A stretch of DNA of 5,747 nt from Gammaproteobacteria bacterium (lineage in GTDB: Bacteria; Pseudomonadota; Gammaproteobacteria; Immundisolibacterales; Immundisolibacteraceae), in contig QNFC01000121.1 of NCBI GenBank assembly GCA_003645395.1, positions 1-5,747 of the forward strand. Direction: 5' to 3'. The stretch's first letter is position 1, and every line of letters starts with the position of its first letter. The translations under genes were made by a program, and so were the position numbers. Positions 1-5,075 of this stretch are shown piece after piece. Under the pieces are notes generated by a model. That model saw only the letters and a list, made by a program, of their open reading frames with translations. It did no database searches and was not told where the DNA came from.

Positions 1-1
1 A

Positions 2-115
2 AATCTGGGCCGACCGGTGCGCAGCCATTTAGCAGAATCGGCAGTACTAAGCCTGTTAGCCTGGGTAGCAGCAGTTTATTGGTTCGGAAAGACAAAACCG
101 CAGTTACCGGGCTGA
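2..115 (+). CDS. C-terminal end of an unidentified membrane-anchored protein (cut by left edge)
   Basis: Reading from base 2, the frame is open from the window edge to a TGA at 113-115, giving 37 residues. They read like genuine protein: a polar stretch (RPVRSHLAES), then a hydrophobic segment with the pattern AVLSLLAWVAAVYWFG, then a short basic and proline-rich tail (KTKPQLPG). That fits a single C-terminal transmembrane helix followed by a few cytoplasmic residues. No start is visible because the gene begins outside the window, and I do not recognise the family. The gene would converge on the minus-strand channel gene and overlap its last 12 bases, a plausible tail-to-tail arrangement. Another forward frame (from base 1) is also open to 163-165, but its translation is low-complexity Gly/Ser/Ala and would overlap the channel gene more deeply, so I prefer frame 2. 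The call rests on composition only. Confidence 0.5.
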   Translation, partial: NLGRPVRSHLAESAVLSLLAWVAAVYWFGKTKPQLPG

Positions 116-556
116 TTCGTTGTGGCTCATGGCAGACTGGTGCTGGCGCAGGAGAGCTTGCATGACTGAAAACATGGTACCTGCGGTGAGTCCAAACATG
201 AGTACGCCGCTGGCTGCTTCAAGCGCACCCAGCAGGCGCCACTGCTCACTCATAACAATATCCCCATAACCGAGTGAAGCGAAGTTGACAGTGGAATGAT
301 AGAAAGCGGTAGCAAACACCTGAAATTCACCCAGATACAGAAATAGCGTGGCCCAGATTGTGATCTGGACCAGATTCCCGACAAAGAGGACCGCCAGTGC
401 AACGGTCAATACCCAACTATATTTGAAAGCAGTCGCTTTGTGTTCGCCAGGTTCTCGTCTACTGACAAAATAGCGAATCAAAACCACCACCGCCAAAACC
501 TGGATGACCATATTCACCAGAATGGTCAGAATGCCGACAAGTAAAGGTATAAGCAT
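104..556 (-). CDS. Small potassium-channel-like membrane protein (Ion_trans_2 / two-TM pore family)
   Basis: This 150-residue inner-membrane protein probably forms a cation pore. Hydrophobic segments lie near residues 3-28, 47-75 and 107-134. Between the last two is a pore loop with the potassium selectivity motif GYGD at 96-99 (local sequence NFASLGYGD). The helix-pore-helix order and the conserved follow-on WRLLGALEAASGVLMFG match small bacterial proteins annotated as ion channel or two-pore-domain K+ channel family. There is no RCK/TrkA ligand-binding domain, so it would be an ungated or voltage-independent pore, or a pore subunit. The two positions before LGYGD are Ala-Ser, where classic filters have Thr-Thr. 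The start is the ATG at 554-556, with a weak purine-rich AGAG stretch upstream. It lies downstream of the AI-2E gene on the same strand, separated by a gap with a hairpin. Family assignment is firm; ion selectivity and physiological role are inferred. Confidence 0.88.
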   Translation of the reverse strand: MLIPLLVGILTILVNMVIQVLAVVVLIRYFVSRREPGEHKATAFKYSWVLTVALAVLFVGNLVQITIWATLFLYLGEFQVFATAFYHSTVNFASLGYGDIVMSEQWRLLGALEAASGVLMFGLTAGTMFSVMQALLRQHQSAMSHNESAR

Positions 557-567
557 GCTTTTCTCTT

Positions 568-598
568 GGATTCACCTGGGGGTCTGAGGATTCATCTG
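568..598. repeat. Pair of direct repeats 20 bp apart upstream of the channel gene
   Basis: GGATTCACCTG at 568-578 and GGATTCATCTG at 588-598 match at 10 of 11 positions. Their starts are exactly 20 bases apart, about two helical turns. They lie 12 to 42 bases upstream of the channel gene's start codon. The placement fits a tandem operator read by a dimeric regulator, but a small local duplication is an equally simple explanation. Confidence 0.45.
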
Positions 599-625
599 CG
601 GCTCCCCGGGTTTTGGTCAGCGAAT

Positions 626-658
626 GATAGCCGTCCCTTAACCATCAGGACGGCTATC
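626..658 (-). terminator. Perfect 11-bp inverted repeat downstream of the AI-2E gene
   Basis: GATAGCCGTCC (626-636) and GGACGGCTATC (648-658) are exact reverse complements around an 11-base loop. The repeat begins 11 bases past the stop codon of the minus-strand AI-2E permease gene. The transcript would fold into a strong GC-containing stem there. No run of T follows on the minus strand (the next bases are ATTCGCTGACC), and none follows on the plus strand. It is therefore not a textbook intrinsic terminator. It may instead protect the 3' end of the mRNA, act with Rho, or partly separate expression of the permease and channel genes. The repeat itself is certain; the role is inferred. Confidence 0.6.
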
Positions 659-669
659 TCTCGGTGCAG

Positions 670-1779
670 TTATTGCGCTGGAGGCGCGTCCACCGCAGCT
701 GCGTCGCTATCAGTCTCGCCGGCTGCTAACCAGGCCTGGACCAGCTTGTAAGCCAACGCGAGGACAACCGCGCCAACAAACAGGCCGATAATACCGGACA
801 TGACCATGCCGCCAATCGCACCGAGCAGAATGACCAGCATGGGGGCGTCAACGCCGCGGCCAAGCAAAAGGGGCTTTAGAAACATATCCAGGAAGGAGAC
901 TATTATGCTCCAGACCATAAAAATAATGGCGACCGTTGAAGATTCGACAGAGAAAACGTAAAAAATCACTGGCCCCAAAATCAACCACGGTGGTAGTTGG
1001 GCAATGGCAACCATTAGCACCAGCAACGCCAGCAGCCCAGCACCAGGAACACCAACCGCTATCATGCCTATTCCCCCCAAAACAGCCTGGATGATCGCGA
1101 TGCCGAGTACCCCCATCGCAACGCTGCGAATAGTCGCAACAGATAGCCCGAGTACATCATCACCTTTCTTGCCCATCAGGCGTCTGGAAAATCGCTGTAG
1201 ACCAGCAGTATTTGCTTCGGCGCTAGAAATAAACAGCGCGGCGATTAATATGGAGACGACTAGCAGTAACATGCCAATCCCCGCACCGGCTATTTTGCCG
1301 AGAATAGTTTCGCCTACCGCTTTTACCATGCTTGCATTTGTCTGTAGCCATGCAGTGCTATTCTGCGCGGCTAAGGCCCAGGAGGCATGAATTGTTTTCC
1401 CTACTACCGGCCACTCTTTGACGCTCTCAGAGGGTGGCGGAATATGGACCGTGCCCTCAGCAATATCTTTGCCCAGGCTGGCACCGCTCTCGATCATTGA
1501 GCCGGCGAACATCCAGGTTGGCACGATAATCATGGTCAGCGCTAATACTGTCACCAGCATGGTTGCTAACTTTTTGCTCCCTCCAAGCATTCCCTGTAAT
1601 TTCAGTACCAGCGGATAGATCGCAATGGCGATCACGCCACCGGAAACAATGACTGAAATAAAGGGCTTTAATATCAGGAATCCCCAGCTCAGCACGACGG
1701 CGATTAAACCCAGAGTGACGGCTATCTCGATTGACTGGCGGACTGAGGATTGACTGTTATGAGAATCTAGCTGGTCCAT
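670..1779 (-). CDS. AI-2E family transporter (YdiK/PerM-type permease)
   Basis: This 369-residue polytopic inner-membrane protein belongs to the AI-2E transporter family (formerly UPF0118). Members are named for a report of autoinducer-2 export, but others are linked to sodium/proton exchange or to efflux, so the substrate is not predictable here. Hydrophobic segments lie near residues 17-37, 39-61, 71-92, 162-186, 217-243, 246-262, 266-300 and 312-350. A soluble stretch at about 95-160 follows the first three, as is typical. Family hallmarks are the VPGAGLLALLVLMVAIAQLP block (244-263) and LKPLLLGRGVDAPMLVILLG (301-320), followed by a GIIGLFVGAVVLA block. The Ala/Asp-rich C-terminal tail (351-369) is probably disordered. 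The start is the ATG at 1777-1779, with a GAGAG purine stretch about nine bases upstream. Length is normal for the family. It is divergent from the thioesterase gene and followed by the channel gene on the same strand. Confidence 0.92.
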   Translation of the reverse strand: MDQLDSHNSQSSVRQSIEIAVTLGLIAVVLSWGFLILKPFISVIVSGGVIAIAIYPLVLKLQGMLGGSKKLATMLVTVLALTMIIVPTWMFAGSMIESGASLGKDIAEGTVHIPPPSESVKEWPVVGKTIHASWALAAQNSTAWLQTNASMVKAVGETILGKIAGAGIGMLLLVVSILIAALFISSAEANTAGLQRFSRRLMGKKGDDVLGLSVATIRSVAMGVLGIAIIQAVLGGIGMIAVGVPGAGLLALLVLMVAIAQLPPWLILGPVIFYVFSVESSTVAIIFMVWSIIVSFLDMFLKPLLLGRGVDAPMLVILLGAIGGMVMSGIIGLFVGAVVLALAYKLVQAWLAAGETDSDAAAVDAPPAQ

Positions 1780-2173
1780 TTTATTTGCTCTCTATTATCA
1801 GGAGTGTTGGGACATCAATATGGCAAGCCTGCATGATTAGCAGAAAATTATTTGAAGCGGTAGACAGGTTACAGCGAAACAAGGGGTTAATACTAGATTT
1901 TCTACGCTGTTGGTGCTGACCGGGCGAAATCCTGGAGTTAATCTCATCAAATTTTTGACTTTATTTTAGTCTCCAGCCTGGTGTTGTAGCCGGCAGTGGC
2001 AGCAGTCTTTTCTCAACGTATTTCTTAAGAAGGGAGAAGACCGACTCGGACCAGTTATTCCCGGAGGGGTTACGTCGAGCTTTCGTCTAACTCGCCCTGG
2101 TAGTCCTGACGACCATCGACCATAACCGGGAAGTTGGCTATCGAGAGCAGGGATCAGCGTGTTGTTTCATGAA

Positions 2174-2203
2174 TTGAAAATTGGCTGTGACCCGGTTTAT
2201 GAT
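2174..2203 (+). promoter_or_regulatory. Sigma70-type promoter for the thioesterase gene
   Basis: TTGAAA (2174-2179) and TATGAT (2198-2203) match the -35 and -10 consensus at 5 of 6 positions each, with an 18-base spacer. Transcription would start near 2210, giving a leader of about 90 bases before the ATG at 2300. It is the best promoter-like pair I found in the window. No start-site data support it directly. Confidence 0.5.
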
Positions 2204-2238
2204 CGAATTTAAATCGACTGTTTTGATGGTGCTGGTTT

Positions 2239-2274
2239 AACCTCAACGGCGGTGACTCTGGCCGTTTGCCGGTT
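2239..2274 (+). promoter_or_regulatory. Stem-loop in the 5' leader of the thioesterase mRNA
   Basis: AACGGC (2245-2250) pairs exactly with GCCGTT (2261-2266) around a 10-base loop. Outside it, AACC (2239-2242) pairs with GGTT (2271-2274), across small internal loops of two and four bases. The element sits between the predicted promoter and the AGGA ribosome-binding site at 2291-2294. A short CCCTTTT follows, too weak a T-run to call a terminator. It could influence translation or mRNA stability. It matches no riboswitch that I recognise. Confidence 0.35.
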
Positions 2275-2299
2275 CCCTTTTAAATATTTCAGGAAAATC

Positions 2300-2896
2300 A
2301 TGCCTTCTCCCAGTAGAGAGATAACGTTACGGTTTCTCGCGCAGCCAACGGATGCCAATTTTGGTGGCAAGGTTCACGGCGGCTCAGCGATGAAATGGCT
2401 TGATGAGGCCGGGTATGCCTGTGCATGTGGGTGGAGCGGAAGATATTGTGTGACCGCTTTTGTTGGAAATATGAATTTTCAACATCCAATTTCCGTCGGT
2501 CATTTAATTGAGCTTAATGCAAAAGCTATTCATACCGGCAAGAGCAGCATGCATATTGCTGTCAACTTAAGCTCAGGTGACCCAAAGAGCGGTCTGTTAT
2601 CAAAAGCGATGTATTGCATCATGATTTTTGTTGCCGTTGATGACGATGGTCAGTCGGTTGAAGTGCCGGAATGGGTGCCGGTAAGCGAAGCAGACACCCA
2701 ACTGGAAAAATATGCCATCACCATAAAGAATTTCAGAGATTCCAATAAATCGGAGCTGGAATCAATCATGGAGCATCAATCAAAGATTGATGCTGAAGTT
2801 CACTCACAAGCATTTCTAAATCGAGCTTTTTATATTCCGGCGTTTGATTTACCCTGCTTTGCTATGGGCTTTTTGGCTAGTTTTTTTGAGCTATAG
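2300..2896 (+). CDS. Acyl-CoA thioesterase, hotdog fold (YciA/BACH-like)
   Basis: The 198-residue product should hydrolyse acyl-CoA to free fatty acid and CoA in the cytoplasm. The N-terminal two thirds match the acyl-CoA hydrolase hotdog family: REITLRFLAQPTDANFGGKVHGG (residues 6-28) with Asn20 in the usual active-site loop, MKWLDEAGYACA (31-42) with the conserved acidic Asp35/Glu36 on the central helix, HTGKSSMHIAV (78-88), and FVAVDDDGQSVEVPEWVP (110-127). I chose the ATG at 2300 because AGGA at 2291-2294 lies five bases upstream and family members begin just before REITLRF. A GTG at 2252 in the same frame would add 16 unrelated residues. After about residue 165 the protein departs from the family, and residues 171-198 are hydrophobic and aromatic (FYIPAFDLPCFAMGFLASFFEL). 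The gene is much richer in A+T than mla: bases 2461-2520 are about 33% GC, whereas 4081-4140 are about 63%. It appears monocistronic. Confidence 0.88.
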   Translation: MPSPSREITLRFLAQPTDANFGGKVHGGSAMKWLDEAGYACACGWSGRYCVTAFVGNMNFQHPISVGHLIELNAKAIHTGKSSMHIAVNLSSGDPKSGLLSKAMYCIMIFVAVDDDGQSVEVPEWVPVSEADTQLEKYAITIKNFRDSNKSELESIMEHQSKIDAEVHSQAFLNRAFYIPAFDLPCFAMGFLASFFEL

Positions 2897-3019
2897 AGAA
2901 AGATAAAAAGGGAGTTATACGAATGTTGGCGTAGGTTGACTCTGCCGGGGTGCAGTCGCAGACTCTGGTAACTCGCTCGCCTGAGTATCGGCGGAATTTA
3001 TGTTCAGGCAGGGATCTCA
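2897..3019 (+). other. Gap between thioesterase and mla operon; weak promoter candidate only
   Basis: The mla promoter is expected here or inside the thioesterase gene. TTGACT (2936-2941) is a fair -35 box, but the hexamer 17 bases on, CAGACT (2959-2964), is a poor -10. No clear hairpin-plus-T-run terminator follows the thioesterase gene; the only T-run (2881-2887) lies inside its last codons and lacks a good stem. Two tiny frames occur: ATG 2923 (three codons, with AAGGGAG upstream) and ATG 3000 (14 codons, ending TAG 3042-3044, overlapping the start of mlaF). Confidence 0.3.
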
Positions 3020-3829
3020 ATTAGTACTCCAACACCTCATATAGAAGTTCGCGACCTGTACTTTCGCCGAGGCCGCCGAGTCATTTTCGATGGTATCGAA
3101 CTCGATATTCCTCGCGGGCAAATAACCGTAGTCATGGGGCCAAGTGGCAGCGGTAAAACAACCTTACTGAAACTACTGAGCGGCCAACTGCGGCCAACTA
3201 AAGGTTCGATTCGTATCGATGGCAAAGAGATCACCGCCATGAATCGGCAGGCGCTTTATCAGTTACGTCGATCGATGGGCATGCTCTTTCAAAGTGGCGC
3301 GCTGCTTACCGATCTCGATGTATTTGAAAATGTTGCTTACCCGGTCCGTGAGCACACCAATTTGTCGCCGAGCATGGTGCGCAGTCTGGTGTTAATGAAA
3401 CTGCAGGCGGTGGGTTTGCGCGGTGCGCGGGAGCTTATGACCAGCGAGCTCTCCGGAGGGATGGCCCGACGAGTTGCGCTGGCGCGGGCGATTGCACTGG
3501 ACCCCTCGCTCATTTTTTATGACGAACCCTTTACCGGACAGGACCCGATTTCCATGGGCATTCTCATGCGCTTGATTCAGTCGCTGAATCGCACGCTGAA
3601 GTTGACCAGCCTGCTGGTATCACACGATATCGACGAGGCGTGCCGCATTGCTCATTACGCTTATGTGATTGCCGATGGTGAGGTCATTGGTCGGGGCACT
3701 CCGGTGGCGTTGCGGGAGTCCAGCGAGCCGCGTCTGCAGCAATTTTTGCGCGGTGAGCCGGATGGCCCGGTGCAGTTTCACTACCCGGCAGTTGATTATG
3801 CTGATGATTTGCTAGGCTCAAAGCTGTGA
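3020..3829 (+). CDS. mlaF: MlaF, ATPase of the Mla phospholipid ABC transporter (apparent ATT start)
   Basis: This cytoplasmic ATP-binding subunit powers the MlaFEDB inner-membrane complex, which moves phospholipids between the inner membrane and the periplasmic carrier MlaC. Using the ATT at 3020 as start it has 269 residues, the same length as E. coli MlaF. Walker A GPSGSGKT is at 40-47, the Q-loop glutamine at about 91 (LFQSGAL), signature LSGGM at 144-148, Walker B LIFYDEP with Asp168/Glu169, and the switch His at about 202 (VSHD). The family-specific FTDLDVFENVA-like block and C-terminal GEPDGPVQFHYPA are present. The first ATG in frame (3134) would delete the N-terminal strands and begin immediately before Walker A, so it cannot be the true start. 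Between the upstream stop at 2969 and 3134 there is no ATG, GTG or TTG in frame. ATT at 3020 follows GGGA (3011-3014) by five bases and yields MSTPTPHIEVRDL, as expected for the family. The gene overlaps mlaE by four bases. Confidence 0.93.
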   Translation: MSTPTPHIEVRDLYFRRGRRVIFDGIELDIPRGQITVVMGPSGSGKTTLLKLLSGQLRPTKGSIRIDGKEITAMNRQALYQLRRSMGMLFQSGALLTDLDVFENVAYPVREHTNLSPSMVRSLVLMKLQAVGLRGARELMTSELSGGMARRVALARAIALDPSLIFYDEPFTGQDPISMGILMRLIQSLNRTLKLTSLLVSHDIDEACRIAHYAYVIADGEVIGRGTPVALRESSEPRLQQFLRGEPDGPVQFHYPAVDYADDLLGSKL

Positions 3830-4611
3830 TTGAGTGGCTGGTCAGACTCGGTGCGAATAGCCTGCAGGGGTTGGAGACCTTTGGCCGCTCAGGGCTTTTT
3901 TTCTGGCGATTGCTGAGGCAGTTACCCTCAGCATTGCGAGAGCCTGGGCTGGTGGTGCATCAGCTCTATAATCTTGGCGTGCTGTCGGTCATTATTATTC
4001 TGGTTTCCGGTCTGTTTGTCGGCATGGTGCTCGGGTTACAGGGTTACAACACGCTGGTGGATTTCGGCGCTGAGGGCTCGTTGGGCAGTCTGGTCGGCCT
4101 GTCGCTAGTGCGTGAGTTGGGCCCGGTAATGAGTGCGCTGCTATTTGCTGGCCGTGCCGGGTCAGCCCTGACCGCAGAGGTCGGCCTGATGAAGGCAACT
4201 GATCAGCTGTCGGCCCTGGAGATGATGGCAGTCGATCCTTTTCCCCGGGTGCTGATGCCCCGCTGGCTGGCCGGGTTCATTGCCATGCCCTTGCTCACTG
4301 CAATATTTAGCGCGGTGGGAATTATTGGGGGATACATGATTGGGGTGACGCTGTTAGGAGTCGACACCGGATCTTACTGGACCAATTTGAGCAGCAGTGT
4401 CGATTTTTATGATGACCTGTTGAACGGGGTAATCAAAAGTGTCGTGTTCGGTGCCGTGGTCTGCTGGGTGGCGCTGTTTCAGGGCTATGACTGTGTGCCC
4501 ACGGCCGAGGGCGTGGGCCGCGCAACCACTCGCACGGTGGTGATCGCCTCGTTAGCGGTACTTGGATTTGATTTTTTACTCACGGCGTTAATGTATGGAG
4601 AAGTGGGATGA
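3826..4611 (+). CDS. mlaE: MlaE, permease of the Mla phospholipid ABC transporter
   Basis: This 261-residue inner-membrane permease forms a homodimer. Together with MlaF, MlaB and the MlaD hexamer it makes the lipid channel of the complex. An amphipathic N-terminal helix (about 10-40) precedes hydrophobic segments near 51-74, 97-118, 149-176, 204-221 and 236-258. The family signature is clear: LVRELGPVMSALLFAGRAGS (94-113) followed by ALTAEVGLMKATDQLSALEMMAVDP, the conserved loop that contacts the ATPase. Length equals that of E. coli MlaE (260). Start is the GTG at 3826-3828, overlapping the mlaF stop TGA (3827-3829) as GTGA. Only a weak AGG lies upstream, so translation is probably coupled to mlaF. 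The stop overlaps mlaD as ATGA. Confidence 0.96.
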   Translation: MIEWLVRLGANSLQGLETFGRSGLFFWRLLRQLPSALREPGLVVHQLYNLGVLSVIIILVSGLFVGMVLGLQGYNTLVDFGAEGSLGSLVGLSLVRELGPVMSALLFAGRAGSALTAEVGLMKATDQLSALEMMAVDPFPRVLMPRWLAGFIAMPLLTAIFSAVGIIGGYMIGVTLLGVDTGSYWTNLSSSVDFYDDLLNGVIKSVVFGAVVCWVALFQGYDCVPTAEGVGRATTRTVVIASLAVLGFDFLLTALMYGEVG

Positions 4612-5075
4612 ATAACTCGCGAGCGCTTGAGCTGGTGGTAGGGCTGTTTATGGTTTTAGGGTTTGCGGCGCTACTTTTTCTATCGCTTAAGGGCAGTAAT
4701 CTGGCTGAGTACCAGGAGGGTGATAGCTATACTGTGATTGCCAACTTCAGCAACATTGGTGGTCTGCGTGTGCGGGCGTCAGTGACGGTGGCCGGGGTAC
4801 GGGTGGGTCGCATTGCTTCAATTGAGTTTGATAAAGATAGCTATATGGCTCGGGTAGCAATGGCCATTGTCAGTGAATATGATCAGTTCTCGCTTGATAC
4901 CACCGCGAGTATTCGAACGTCTGGTTTGATCGGTGAACAGTACGTAGCGCTCGAACCGGGGGGCGATCCAGATAATCTTACCGAGGGTTCCGAGATTGAA
5001 CTGACCCAGTCAGCGCTGGTGATGGAGCGGCTTATTGGCCAGTTTCTTTACGGCAAGGCGTCGGGAGATAAATAG
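4608..5075 (+). CDS. mlaD: MlaD, MCE-domain lipid-binding subunit
   Basis: This is the substrate-binding protein of the Mla transporter. It is anchored by one N-terminal transmembrane helix (about residues 7-27), with the remainder in the periplasm, and the family forms a hexameric ring around a hydrophobic pore. The MCE domain spans about 39-117: YTVIANFSNIGGLRVRASVTVAGVRVG leads in, and IRTSGLIGEQYVALEPGG closes it. The C-terminal MERLIGQFLYG (139-149) matches the pore helix conserved in MlaD proteins. At 155 residues it is shorter than the E. coli protein (183) but near the Pseudomonas length, so it is not truncated. The ATG overlaps the mlaE stop (ATGA, 4608-4611), and GGAG at 4597-4600 supplies a ribosome-binding site seven bases upstream. 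The TAG stop shares one base with the mlaC start. Confidence 0.96.
   Translation: MNNSRALELVVGLFMVLGFAALLFLSLKGSNLAEYQEGDSYTVIANFSNIGGLRVRASVTVAGVRVGRIASIEFDKDSYMARVAMAIVSEYDQFSLDTTASIRTSGLIGEQYVALEPGGDPDNLTEGSEIELTQSALVMERLIGQFLYGKASGDK

Larger units (their letters stand above)
1780..2299. other. Divergent intergenic region with a stem-rich, possibly decayed central segment
   Basis: About 520 bases separate the AI-2E start from the thioesterase start. No convincing gene is present. Nearest the AI-2E gene, a GATAAT hexamer lies on the minus strand about 15 bases before its ATG, but no good -35 box pairs with it. The middle (about 1970-2165) holds several inverted pairs: GTCTTTTCTC 2005-2014 with GGGAGAAGAC 2032-2041 (10 pairs including two G-U), TTCCCGG 2058-2064 with CCGGGAA 2126-2132, CGAG/CTCG at 2076-2094, and a near-palindrome at 2099-2114. 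It also contains protein-like open frames without starts on both strands, ending at 2123-2125 (+) and 2070-2072 (-). A decayed mobile element or a structured RNA are both possible; I cannot decide from sequence alone. The thioesterase promoter and leader stem-loop are listed separately. Confidence 0.5.

Noticed and set aside
61..103. Possible terminator for the channel gene (CCGGTAACTGCGGTTTTG on the minus strand)
   Set aside because: Only a three-pair stem can form before the short T-run.
1004..1618. Forward-strand open frames opposite the AI-2E gene
   Set aside because: They are antisense shadows with low-complexity Ala/Pro/Ser/Thr translations and no family features; the minus-strand frame has clear homology.
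1833..1919. Short forward frame (28 codons from ATG 1833) with a plausible peptide composition before the AI-2E gene
   Set aside because: No ribosome-binding site precedes the ATG, no promoter is visible, and the longer version of the frame is antisense to the AI-2E start. Too short to support as a gene.
2085..2091. GTCTAAC resembles an integron attC inverse core box (RYYYAAC)
   Set aside because: No partner GTTRRRY box lies at a suitable distance, and no cassette or integrase is nearby.
1981..2165. GTGTTGT at 1981-1987 and again at 2159-2165, as a possible target-site duplication around a small element
   Set aside because: A seven-base repeat within about 200 bases is expected by chance, and the sequences just inside the two copies are not inverted repeats of each other.
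2871..2900. T7 run at the thioesterase gene end as an intrinsic terminator
   Set aside because: The sequence before it forms only about three pairs (CTA/TAG), and the run lies within the coding region before the stop codon.
2923..2934. ATG TTG GCG TAG three-codon frame after an AAGGGAG site
   Set aside because: A purine stretch and a tiny frame are common by chance; nothing suggests it is translated or regulates anything.
2936..2964. TTGACT and CAGACT as the mla promoter
   Set aside because: The -35 box is acceptable but the -10 matches the consensus at only three of six positions, so I did not call it as a promoter feature.
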